A stretch of 64,000 bases of DNA. It comes from Pseudophaeobacter profundi (GTDB lineage Bacteria > Pseudomonadota > Alphaproteobacteria > Rhodobacterales > Rhodobacteraceae). Position numbers and translations under genes: made by a program. The DNA is taken from NCBI RefSeq assembly GCF_029697505.1, contig NZ_JARJEF010000001.1, positions 186,001 to 250,000 of the forward strand. Direction: 5' to 3'. Shown piece after piece: positions 1 through 7,804 of this stretch (position 1 is its first letter; each line of letters begins with the position of its first letter). Below the pieces are notes generated by a model. The model was not told the DNA's origin. It was given only the letters and a program-made list of their open reading frames with translations, and made no database searches.

Positions 1-358
1 TCAGGCGGGATTTGACCGTCCGAATGTAGTCCTGGCCAGCCTGCGTCAGCGTCAGTCGCACGGTGCGCCGATCCCCGTCACAGCGCGCCCGCTGGACCAG
101 CCCGTGGTCCTCCAGCTTGTCAACATAGCGCCCCAGGGTGGCGTCATTGATGGCCAGGATCGTCCCATAGGCGTTCTGCACCAGTCCCGGCTTGCGAAGA
201 ATCATCCCCAAAACGCTGAGATGCCCTGCAGATAGCCCGGTTTCCTTGCCGATCAGCTCTACGTGCTGGGCAATCATCCGCCCGGCTATTTGTATCAGCA
301 CGGCAAAATCAACGTCTTGATAGACCTCTTGCAAGAGGTCGCTTTCGGTATTTTGCAT
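1..358 (-). CDS. MarR-family transcriptional regulator (C-terminus cut off by window edge)
   Basis: The reading frame starts at the ATG whose first base is 358 and runs open to base 1, giving 119 visible residues; the stop lies outside the window. The pattern is that of a winged-helix MarR protein: a helical N-terminus, a helix-turn-helix around residues 50-75 (KPGLVQNAYGTILAINDATL) and the wing motif RCDGDRRTVRLTLTQAG. MarR proteins bind DNA as dimers and usually respond to small ligands. It lies 65 bases downstream of the ArgE-like gene on the same strand and could be co-transcribed with the peptide transporter ATPase and deacetylase, so control of that locus is a reasonable inference but not shown. 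Confidence 0.8.
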   Translation of the reverse strand, partial: MQNTESDLLQEVYQDVDFAVLIQIAGRMIAQHVELIGKETGLSAGHLSVLGMILRKPGLVQNAYGTILAINDATLGRYVDKLEDHGLVQRARCDGDRRTVRLTLTQAGQDYIRTVKSRL

Positions 359-423
359 AGCTACCTTTCGCGGGTGCAAAGAAGAAAGAAGAAGATGTCC
401 GCCCGCACAGGATGCATCCGCCG

Positions 424-1590
424 CTATTGCGCCAGCCGCGCGACCAGTTTTTTCATAAAGTCATGGCCTGCATTGAACTGTGCGACAGTGACATATTCGT
501 TGGGCTGATGCGCCTGGGCAATATCGCCGGGGCCACAGATCACCGCCGAATAGCCTGCAGCCTGGAATTGCCCGGCCTCGGTTCCATAGGTCACCACATG
601 GGTCGCGTTATCACCGGTGAGGCTGCGCACCAGTGTTTCGGCCTCGCCTGCCTCTTCCGGCACCAAACCGGGCACATGAAACGCCTGGGTCACATCAATA
701 CGCGCCTCGGGGTGGATCGCCTGCATCCCGGCCTCGACCTTTTTGACCTCGGCCAGATAGGCCTTTTCCCAGTCGTCGCCATTTTCGCCTGGAACCACAC
801 GAAAGCCCATCATGAAATGGCAGTCCTTGGCGGTGATATTATTGGCCGTGCCGCCCGAGATCGTGCCGACATGGCAGGTGGTAAAGGGCGGGTTGAACAG
901 CGCCTGCATCTCGCCCGGCTCCTGCGCCTGGTTTTCTGCGTTGCGCTGATTGGCCCAATCGATCAGCTTGGCGCCCTCCATGATGGCGCTGACCCCGGTG
1001 GGCAACAGCGAGGAATGCACCTCAAAGCCGATCACATGCGTGTTGTAGGCATAGGCCCCGTTGTGGCCTGTGACCGCTTGCATCATCGAGGGTTCGCCAA
1101 CAATCACCGCCGCCCCCTTGGGCAGCAGCGGCTGCATGGCTTCGATCATCGGCGGCGCACCGGTGCAGCCGATCTCTTCATCAAAGCTCAGGCCCAGCTG
1201 CAGCGGGCGTTTCACGCCGCGGTGATGTGCCTCGACCAATGCCCAGATCGCCAGGGCGTCAAAGCCCTTCATGTCGCAGGTGCCCCGGCCAAAATATTTA
1301 CCGTCGCGTTCCACCACGGTAAACGGATCACTATCCCAGGGCTGGCCATCCACAGGCACCACATCAGTATGCCCCGACAGCACGACCGCGCCCTCGATCT
1401 CTGGGCCGACATGAGCAAAGAGCGCCGCCTTATGGGGCTGGGCCGGATCCACCCAGCGATGCGCGGTGATGCCATGCCCCTGCAGATAGTCCTGCACCCA
1501 ATCCACCAGCGGCAGATTGGTGTCACGGCTGACGGTTGGAAAGCTGACCAGATGCTGCATCAGTTCCAGCGGTGTCAAAATAGTCGCCAT
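424..1590 (-). CDS. argE: Acetylornithine deacetylase / M20 metallopeptidase (ArgE type)
   Basis: 388 residues, the usual length for ArgE of the M20 dizinc family, which removes the acetyl group from N2-acetylornithine in the cytoplasm. Visible motifs are SGHTDVVPVD (zinc ligand His74), GRGTCDMKG (bridging Asp106) and SFDEEIGCTGA (Glu138 catalytic base, Glu139 ligand), followed by the dimerisation lid domain in the middle and a C-terminal return to the catalytic fold. The ATG is four bases downstream of the stop of the two-domain peptide ABC ATPase, so both are probably one transcript. That context suggests a second possibility: deacylation of imported N-acyl amino acids or peptides rather than arginine synthesis. 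The family call is firm, the substrate is not. Confidence 0.85.
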   Translation of the reverse strand: MATILTPLELMQHLVSFPTVSRDTNLPLVDWVQDYLQGHGITAHRWVDPAQPHKAALFAHVGPEIEGAVVLSGHTDVVPVDGQPWDSDPFTVVERDGKYFGRGTCDMKGFDALAIWALVEAHHRGVKRPLQLGLSFDEEIGCTGAPPMIEAMQPLLPKGAAVIVGEPSMMQAVTGHNGAYAYNTHVIGFEVHSSLLPTGVSAIMEGAKLIDWANQRNAENQAQEPGEMQALFNPPFTTCHVGTISGGTANNITAKDCHFMMGFRVVPGENGDDWEKAYLAEVKKVEAGMQAIHPEARIDVTQAFHVPGLVPEEAGEAETLVRSLTGDNATHVVTYGTEAGQFQAAGYSAVICGPGDIAQAHQPNEYVTVAQFNAGHDFMKKLVARLAQ

Positions 1591-1594
1591 GCGC

Positions 1595-3415
1595 TCAATA
1601 CCCGCTATCGGTGGTCAGCACATAATGGCCTGGCTCGACCTCCTGATACTGCGAAGGTTCGGGCTTATAGTCCAGCCCGTGAATCGGCGACGGGATAGGT
1701 TTGAAATTCAGGTCTTTTTCGCTCTTGCGGCGATGCGGATCGGCAATGGGAACCGCCTTCATCAAGGCCTGGGTATAGGCATGCTGCGGGTTCTCAAAGA
1801 CGCGGGCACGCGGGCCAAGCTCAACAATACGCCCCAGATACATCACCCCGACCTGATGGCTGACCCGCTCTACCACGGCCATGTCATGGCTGATGAACAG
1901 GAAGGACAGCCCCAGATCTGCCTGCAATTCCATCATCAAGTTCAAGACTTGGGCTTGTACAGAAACATCCAGCGCCGAGACGGCCTCATCTGCGACGATC
2001 AGTTTAGGGTTCAGCGCCAGGGCACGCGCGATGGCGATTCGCTGGCGCTGGCCGCCGGACATCTCGTGCGGGTAGCGGCGCATGAAACTGCGCGGCAGCT
2101 GTACCCGATCAAACAGATTCGCAACCCTATCCTGCAGCTCGGACCCTGACGCCAGGCCATAGTTGCGCAGGGGTTCTGCCACCTGATCCAGCAACTGCAT
2201 CTGCGGGTTGAGCGACGCAAAGGGATCCTGAAAGATCATCTGCATATCCAGGCGCGCCTTGTGCAGATCTGCATGGTTCAACCCCAGGATATCGCGCCCT
2301 TCAAATTCCACCTTGCCCGACAACGGTTCGACCAGACGCAACAGCGACCGCCCGGCGGTGGATTTGCCACACCCTGATTCGCCCACCAGTGACAGGGTCT
2401 GGCCCTTGAAGACCTTGAAAGAGACATCTTCCACCGCATGCACATTTGCGACGGTCCGGCGCAGCAAGCCGCCTTTGACGGCGAATCGGGTGGTCAGGTT
2501 TTCAACATTCAGCAGCACCTCATTGGTGCCAGTGATCGGCGCGATCTTCTGATCCTCGACCCCCATCAGCTTCATCGGTTCAGGATAGGCCTTACCCTGC
2601 ATTTCGCCCAGCTTTGGCACCGCAGCCAACAGTGCCTTGGTGTAATCATGCTGCGGGTTTTCAAAGATCTCTTCGACGGTGCCCTCTTCGACCTTGTTGC
2701 CGCGGAACATGACGACGACACGGTCCGCCATCTGCGCCACGACGGCCATGTCGTGGGTGATGAACATGACTGCGGTGCCGGTTTCACGTTTCAGCCGATC
2801 CATCAGCGCCAGGATCTCGGCCTGAATGGTCACATCCAGCGCGGTTGTCGGCTCGTCCGCGATCAGCAGGCGCGGCTCACAGGCCATGGCCATTGCGATC
2901 ACCACGCGCTGGCGCATACCGCCCGACAATTCATGCGGATATTGCTTCAGGCGGCGTTCTGGTTCGGGGATGCGGACCTCGCGCAGCAGTTCCAGAGCGC
3001 GTTCTTCGGCCTGGGATTGCGACATATCCTTGTGCACCCGCAGCCCTTCGGTGAGCTGGCGACCAACGGTGAACACCGGGTTCAGCGCCGTCATCGGCTC
3101 TTGAAAGATCATCCCGATTTCGTTGCCCCGGATATCCTTCATCACCTCACTGGAGGCCTGGGCCAGATCCATTTCGCCACCGTCACGGCGATCAAACATC
3201 AGCGCCCCGCTAGTGATCTCTCCGCCGCCAAATTCCACCAGACGCATCAGCGACAGCGAGGAGACGGATTTGCCCGACCCCGACTCGCCCACGACGCAGA
3301 CGGTCTCTCCGGGGTTCACATCAAAGGAAACATTCTCGACGCCAACAACCGGGCCATCCTTGGTTTGAAACTCAACCCGCAGGCCTTTGATTTGCGCAAT
3401 AGGTTGATCAAGCAC
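1595..3415 (-). CDS. Peptide/opine ABC transporter ATPase, two fused nucleotide-binding domains (DppD-DppF type)
   Basis: 606 residues holding two complete ABC ATPase domains in tandem. Domain 1 has Walker A GESGSGKS (residues 43-50), signature LSGGMRQR and Walker B LLIADEPTTALD. Domain 2 has Walker A GESGCGKS near residue 345, signature MSGGQRQR and Walker B LIVADEAVSALD. Each is followed by the short oligopeptide-transporter C-terminal extension. It would power the permease pair encoded at 5.6-7.5 kb, which is transcribed in the opposite direction across a 354-base gap. The start is GTG at 3415 with an AGGGGGG stretch six bases upstream; no better ATG is present. GsiA-like fused ATPases are well known, so the fusion itself is not unusual. 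Confidence 0.93.
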   Translation of the reverse strand: MLDQPIAQIKGLRVEFQTKDGPVVGVENVSFDVNPGETVCVVGESGSGKSVSSLSLMRLVEFGGGEITSGALMFDRRDGGEMDLAQASSEVMKDIRGNEIGMIFQEPMTALNPVFTVGRQLTEGLRVHKDMSQSQAEERALELLREVRIPEPERRLKQYPHELSGGMRQRVVIAMAMACEPRLLIADEPTTALDVTIQAEILALMDRLKRETGTAVMFITHDMAVVAQMADRVVVMFRGNKVEEGTVEEIFENPQHDYTKALLAAVPKLGEMQGKAYPEPMKLMGVEDQKIAPITGTNEVLLNVENLTTRFAVKGGLLRRTVANVHAVEDVSFKVFKGQTLSLVGESGCGKSTAGRSLLRLVEPLSGKVEFEGRDILGLNHADLHKARLDMQMIFQDPFASLNPQMQLLDQVAEPLRNYGLASGSELQDRVANLFDRVQLPRSFMRRYPHEMSGGQRQRIAIARALALNPKLIVADEAVSALDVSVQAQVLNLMMELQADLGLSFLFISHDMAVVERVSHQVGVMYLGRIVELGPRARVFENPQHAYTQALMKAVPIADPHRRKSEKDLNFKPIPSPIHGLDYKPEPSQYQEVEPGHYVLTTDSGY

Positions 3416-3525
3416 CTGGCGCCCCCCTGTATCTATTATGTTATGCGGCCCGGTGTCGGGCCTTGCCGAAATCTACGTCGATCTTGGTCTTGCCGTCAAA
3501 TCTGCCTTTAATAATCTCGAATGGA

Positions 3526-3558
3526 AAGCCTTGCCGGAAAAAACCTCTGGTAAGGCTT
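3526..3558 (+). promoter_or_regulatory. Stem-loop in the leader of the substrate-binding protein gene
   Basis: AAGCCTTGCC (3526-3535) pairs with GGTAAGGCTT (3549-3558) around a 13-base loop; the single G-T opposition becomes a G-U pair only in plus-strand RNA. That bias suggests an RNA element in the 5' leader of the binding-protein gene, if the promoter lies upstream. There is no T-run after it. Confidence 0.35.
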
Positions 3559-3629
3559 GCATTTTCCTCAAACTCTGTTTCGATATGCTCAGTATCTGCC
3601 CATCTTGACGGGTCAGCATAGGCCCCGTG

Positions 3630-3655
3630 ATTTGAAAAGCGTCTGTTTTTCAAAT
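3630..3655. promoter_or_regulatory. Inverted repeat, candidate operator
   Basis: ATTTGAAAA (3630-3638) and TTTTCAAAT (3647-3655) are perfect 9-base arms separated by GCGTCTGT. Size and spacing fit a dimeric regulator site placed between the divergent ATPase and binding-protein genes. The regulator is unknown; the nearby MarR protein is one candidate. Confidence 0.45.
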
Positions 3656-3769
3656 TGTTCCGCGCAATGTGAGGCAGAGCGACATCGTATCCGCAGCTTT
3701 GCGGCAACAAGCCAGGCCCTGGTTGCCCGGCACAAAAAGACACGTAACGTGTTCGACAAGGAGAGTGTA

Positions 3770-5470
3770 ATGAAACTCAAAACCCTTTTGATGGGTGCCA
3801 TCGCTTCGGCAGCCGTCGCTCCGGCAGCTTTTGCCGAGCGTGGCGCCGATGGTCAGGTAAATATTATTTACTGGCAGGCCCCTTCGATCATGAACCCCTT
3901 TCTGTCCGGTGGGACCAAAGACGTCGAGGCTGCCTCTCTGGTGATTGAACCTCTGGCGCGCTACAATGAAGTTGGTGAAATGGTGCCGTTCCTGGCATCC
4001 GAAGTTCCAACCGTGGAGAATGGCGGCGTCAGCGAAGACCTGACCACCATCACCTGGAAAATCGCCCCTGGCATTAAATGGTCCGATGGTACGCCCTTCA
4101 CATCGAAAGACGTGAAATTCACTGCAGATTACTGCATGGATCCCGAAGGCGGCTGCGCCCAGGTTACCAAATTCGAAGGTGTGACTTCGGTTGAAGCGCT
4201 GGATGATCTGACGGTCAAGGTCACCTTTGCCCAGCCAACACCCTTCCCCTATGGCCCCTTTGTTGGCGGCGAAAGCCCCATCATTCAGGCTGCTCAGTTT
4301 GCTGATTGCATGGGCGCCAAGGCCCCCGAATGCACCGAGGCCAACTTTGCGCCGCTGGGCACCGGCCCCTTTGTTGTGGATGAATTCAAGCCCAACGATG
4401 TGATAACCCTGTCGGCCAACCCCAACTTTCGCGACCCGGCCAAGCCTGCCTTTGCCAAGGTCCTGTTCAAAGGCGGCGGTGATGCAACCGCAGCTGGTCG
4501 TGCCGTGATGGAAACCGGCGAATTCGACTATGCCTGGAACCTGCAGCTGGCCCCCGAAGTCGTGGCCCAGATGGAATCCGCCGGCAAGGGCACGCCTGTC
4601 GCAGGCTTTGGCCCGCTGGTTGAACGCATCATGCTGAACAACACCAACCCCGATCCGGCGCTTGGCCCGGATGAACGCTCGGTGATCCGCCCGCACCCCT
4701 TCTTGGGCGATCCTGCCGTTTACAACGCCATGTCGCTGGCGATCGACCGTCCTTTGCTGGTTGAAATCGGCTATGGCAAAGCGGGTAAAGTCACCTGTAA
4801 CTGGGTCCCGGCCCCTGCTGCTGTGAACTCTGACACCATGACCTGTGACAAACAGGACATTGCAGCTGCAAACGCGATGCTGGAGGAAGCGGGCTACAAA
4901 GACACCGATGGTGACGGCGTCCGCGAAACCCCATCGGGTGTTCCGATGAAGATCCTGTACCAGACCTCGACCAATGCCGTGCGTCAGGATTTCCAGGCTC
5001 TGATCAAACAGTGGTGGAGCGAAATCGGTATCGAATCCGAGCTGCGTAACCTCAGCGGTTCTGTGTTCTTTGGTGGTGATCCCGGCTCGCCCGACACCTT
5101 CCAGAAGTTCTATGCCGATGTTGAAATGTATGCCAATACCTTCAACGGCACCGACCCGCAGTCCTACCTGGCCAACGGTCTGTGCGACAAGGCACCTTCG
5201 CCTGCAAGCCAATGGCAGGGCGAAAACATCTCGCGCTTCTGCAACGAAGAGTATGACGCCCTGCATGCGGAGCTGACAAAAACAGCCGGCGCCGAAGCAC
5301 GTGCCGAAATCTCCAAGCGCCTGAACGACATCATCGTAACCAATGGTGGTATGATCCCACTGGTTCACCGTGGTCGTCTTTCGGCCCATGCCAACAGCCT
5401 GGGTGGCGTTAAGCTCAACGTCTGGGACAGCGAACTCTGGAACGCTGCTGACTGGTACCGCATCAAATAA
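3770..5470 (+). CDS. Peptide ABC transporter substrate-binding protein (SBP family 5)
   Basis: 566 residues from the ATG at 3770, which follows an AAGGAGAG ribosome binding site; an in-frame upstream extension lacks a signal sequence at its N-terminus and is rejected. The first 22 residues (MKLKTLLMGAIASAAVAPAAFA) form a Sec signal peptide ending in an Ala-X-Ala site, so the mature protein is periplasmic. The rest has the family 5 layout: LASEVPTVENGG, a WSDGTPFTSKDVKF motif near residue 104, TGPFVVDEFKPND, and a C-terminal LNDIIVTNGGMIPLVHRGR block. It would deliver di/oligopeptides or similar compounds to the two permeases that follow. Several Cys residues suggest disulfides in the periplasm. 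Confidence 0.93.
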   Translation: MKLKTLLMGAIASAAVAPAAFAERGADGQVNIIYWQAPSIMNPFLSGGTKDVEAASLVIEPLARYNEVGEMVPFLASEVPTVENGGVSEDLTTITWKIAPGIKWSDGTPFTSKDVKFTADYCMDPEGGCAQVTKFEGVTSVEALDDLTVKVTFAQPTPFPYGPFVGGESPIIQAAQFADCMGAKAPECTEANFAPLGTGPFVVDEFKPNDVITLSANPNFRDPAKPAFAKVLFKGGGDATAAGRAVMETGEFDYAWNLQLAPEVVAQMESAGKGTPVAGFGPLVERIMLNNTNPDPALGPDERSVIRPHPFLGDPAVYNAMSLAIDRPLLVEIGYGKAGKVTCNWVPAPAAVNSDTMTCDKQDIAAANAMLEEAGYKDTDGDGVRETPSGVPMKILYQTSTNAVRQDFQALIKQWWSEIGIESELRNLSGSVFFGGDPGSPDTFQKFYADVEMYANTFNGTDPQSYLANGLCDKAPSPASQWQGENISRFCNEEYDALHAELTKTAGAEARAEISKRLNDIIVTNGGMIPLVHRGRLSAHANSLGGVKLNVWDSELWNAADWYRIK

Positions 5471-5489
5471 GCGGATCTTGTAGAAACGG

Positions 5490-5513
5490 GGCCCCGGTGT
5501 TTTCGCCGGGGCC
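5490..5513 (+). terminator. GC-rich stem-loop after the binding-protein gene (partial terminator)
   Basis: GGCCCCGG (5490-5497) and CCGGGGCC (5506-5513) pair around an 8-base loop, 20 bases after the stop codon. The following bases are TCTTGCC, not a T-run. Such hairpins after the binding-protein gene often stabilise its 3' end or reduce read-through into permease genes. Confidence 0.5.
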
Positions 5514-5628
5514 TCTTGCCATCCGCGCCACGTTCCGTTCTATCGCGGACACGCTGGACAGGCCGCACCCCAAGGGCTGCGCGCCCTTTCCGGATCAACA
5601 ATAACACATTGCAAAAGGCGCACGCTCT

Positions 5629-6636
5629 ATGCTGACCTTTACAATCAGGCGACTGGTCCTGTCGGTTCCGACATTGCTGTTCATCAGTCTCGTGATTTTC
5701 CTGCTGCTCGAACTCGCCCCCGGCGACCCCATGGCGCAGGTTCCCCTCACAGTTCCCCCTGAAGTCAAAGAAAAAATGCGCGAGGCCCTGGGCCTTGGCC
5801 AACCCGCCCCGATCCGGTTCTGGAAATGGCTGGTGCAATTCTTCTGGATTGAACCCCAGGTGATGATTGACCACTATTTTGGCACCACCTTCTCGCAGGG
5901 GGATCTGCGGGTAATTTCCTGGCAGACCCGTTCGCCAGTGATGGATATCGTCATCCAGCGGATGCCACAGACCCTGTGGGTTGTTGGCACCGCCTATGTG
6001 GTCGCCATCTTCATCGCGCTGCCCATTGGCATCTATTCAGCCTATCGCCAGTATAGCTGGTTTGATCAGCTGGGGACCTTTATATCGATGGTCGGCTTTT
6101 CAGTGCCGCCCTTCTTTTCGGGTGTGCTGGTCATCGTGATCTTCTCGGTGCAACTGGGCTGGTTCCCGTCGATCTATGACACCACCCATGTGGTGGATAG
6201 CTGGGACAGCTTTGTCTATCAGTTGCAGCAGATGATCATGCCAGTCATGGTGCTGGCGCTGCAGATCACCGCCCAGCTCAGCCGTTTCATGCGCGCCTCG
6301 ATGCTGGACAACCTGAACCAGGACTACGTGCGCACCGCCCGCGCCAAAGGGCTAAGCGAATATGTCGTGGTCATGGTGCATGTCCTGCGCAATTCAATGA
6401 TCCCGGTGGTCACCGTGATTGCACTGGGCATCCCGGCAATCTTTGGCGGCGCAATCATCACAGAACAGGTGTTCAAGGTGAATGGTATCGGCCAGCTGCT
6501 AATTGGTGCGATCCAGGCCAATGACCTGCCGATGGTGCAGACGCTTACCTTTATCTTTGCCATCCTCATCGTGCTGTTCAACCTGATCGCTGATGTGCTC
6601 TATGGCATTCTAGACCCGAGGATCCGCTATGACTGA
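5629..6636 (+). CDS. Peptide ABC transporter permease (DppB type)
   Basis: 335 residues, typical for the first permease of a peptide/nickel ABC transporter. It starts with the DppB-like N-terminus MLTFTIRRLVLSVPTLLFISLVIFLLLELAPGDP, carries a periplasmic insert with the family's polar segment, then five further membrane helices and the EAA coupling loop around YVRTARAKGLSEYVVVMVHVLRNSMIPVV, and ends LYGILDPRIRYD. It forms the inner-membrane channel with the next gene product. Its last eight bases overlap the start of that gene, so the two are translationally coupled. Confidence 0.93.
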   Translation: MLTFTIRRLVLSVPTLLFISLVIFLLLELAPGDPMAQVPLTVPPEVKEKMREALGLGQPAPIRFWKWLVQFFWIEPQVMIDHYFGTTFSQGDLRVISWQTRSPVMDIVIQRMPQTLWVVGTAYVVAIFIALPIGIYSAYRQYSWFDQLGTFISMVGFSVPPFFSGVLVIVIFSVQLGWFPSIYDTTHVVDSWDSFVYQLQQMIMPVMVLALQITAQLSRFMRASMLDNLNQDYVRTARAKGLSEYVVVMVHVLRNSMIPVVTVIALGIPAIFGGAIITEQVFKVNGIGQLLIGAIQANDLPMVQTLTFIFAILIVLFNLIADVLYGILDPRIRYD

Positions 6637-7540
6637 GCTGAGCAATCCTATCCCAAGCAAACCACCGCGCAGCCAGTGGCTGGACGTCTGGGACCAGTTC
6701 AAATCGCACCGCGGCGCCCTGATGGGCGGGATCCTGTTCCTGCTGATCGTGGCAACGGTCTATCTGGGGCCGTTCCTATGGGATATCGATGCAACCCATA
6801 TCGACATCCGGGCCCGCAACCAAGGGCCCAGCTGGGCGCATCCCTTTGGCACCGATCAGCTGGGCCGCGATATGCTGGCCCGGATGATGGCCGGGGGCTC
6901 CACCTCTGTGTCCGTCGGGCTGACGGCAATGATGCTGGCGCTGTTTCTCGGCTCTTTCATTGGTGTTGTCGCGGGCTTCTTCAAACGGCTCGATGGGCCT
7001 TTGATGCGGCTGACCGATCTGTTTCTGGCGCTGCCGCTGCTGCCGCTCTTGCTGGTGATGATGCTGTTGTTCCGCGAACCGCTGAACGCCGCCTTTGGGC
7101 CAGAGCAGGGCATTTTCATCCTGATCGTCTGCGCCATTGGCATCACCTCCTGGATGCCCACTGCGCGGATCGTTCGCGGCGATGTGCTGGCCATCAAGGA
7201 ACGTGAGTTCGTTCTGGCGGCCCGTTCTATCGGCACCGCCGACAACAAGCTGATCACCCGGCATATCCTGCCCAATGTGTTGTCCCCCATCATGGTCTCG
7301 GCCACCCTTGGTATCGCCACCGCGATCATCACCGAAAGCTCGCTTTCCTTCCTGGGTCTTGGCTTTCCGCCCGATTTCCCAACCTGGGGGCGGCTGCTGT
7401 TTGATGCCACCGACTATCTCCAGCAGCACCCGGAGCGGGTGTTCTGGCCCGGTATGGCGATTTCTCTGACGGTGCTGAGCGTGAACTACCTTGGCGACGG
7501 GCTGCGTGACGCGCTGGATCCACGGATTCGCGGCCGCTAG
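6629..7540 (+). CDS. Peptide ABC transporter permease (DppC type)
   Basis: 303 residues with the DppC pattern: a short cytoplasmic N-terminus, one membrane helix, the motif HPFGTDQLGRDMLARMMAGG near residues 70-90, five more helices, an EAA loop (EFVLAARSIGTADNKLITRHILPNVLSPI) and the terminal signature GDGLRDALDPRIRGR. The ATG lies inside the end of the DppB-type gene. A strong terminator follows 69 bases later, so binding protein and permeases form one transcription unit, while the ATPase is supplied from the divergent unit. Confidence 0.93.
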   Translation: MTELSNPIPSKPPRSQWLDVWDQFKSHRGALMGGILFLLIVATVYLGPFLWDIDATHIDIRARNQGPSWAHPFGTDQLGRDMLARMMAGGSTSVSVGLTAMMLALFLGSFIGVVAGFFKRLDGPLMRLTDLFLALPLLPLLLVMMLLFREPLNAAFGPEQGIFILIVCAIGITSWMPTARIVRGDVLAIKEREFVLAARSIGTADNKLITRHILPNVLSPIMVSATLGIATAIITESSLSFLGLGFPPDFPTWGRLLFDATDYLQQHPERVFWPGMAISLTVLSVNYLGDGLRDALDPRIRGR

Positions 7541-7608
7541 GAACAGCGGGCAGCAGGGCCTTTGCTGCGGCTCTCGCTGAGACATATTCAAATAAGAAAA
7601 TAAATGCC

Positions 7609-7639
7609 GGCCGCCCCCTGGGGCGGCCGATATTTTTTT
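7609..7639 (+). terminator. Rho-independent terminator of the peptide permease unit
   Basis: GGCCGCCCC (7609-7617) pairs with GGGGCGGCC (7620-7628), followed by GATA and seven T residues (7633-7639). Confidence 0.85.
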
Positions 7640-7804
7640 GCCACGCCGGGCATTGCAGGACAGGGTCCTGCCTAAATCACCATCAACAGAACATCTCTCC
7701 TGCGCATTCTGATGAATGCGCCGCTTTCCCCCTTGTCGTGCGGCGCAATTGGCCTCATTTCGGGAAATCATTCCAGTTCAGCTCCACTCTATCGGGAGAG
7801 ACCC

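Larger units (their letters stand above)
3416..3769. promoter_or_regulatory. Divergent intergenic region of the peptide transporter locus
   Basis: 354 bases without a gene, between the start of the ABC ATPase and the start of the substrate-binding protein. It holds two inverted repeats described separately (3526-3558 and 3630-3655). The A+T content is higher than in the flanking genes, as expected for promoters. I could not pick a convincing -35/-10 pair. Confidence 0.5.

Noticed and set aside
412-1698. 428-codon plus-strand open frame opposite argE
   Set aside because: Antisense shadow of argE; no start signal.
1595-3415. Fused two-domain ABC ATPase as a novel fusion
   Set aside because: Two-NBD peptide transporter ATPases (GsiA-like) are common.
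3650-5389. 579-codon minus-strand open frame opposite the substrate-binding protein
   Set aside because: Mirror frame of a GC-rich real gene; no ribosome binding site, low-complexity Gly/His/Arg/Phe composition and no family pattern.
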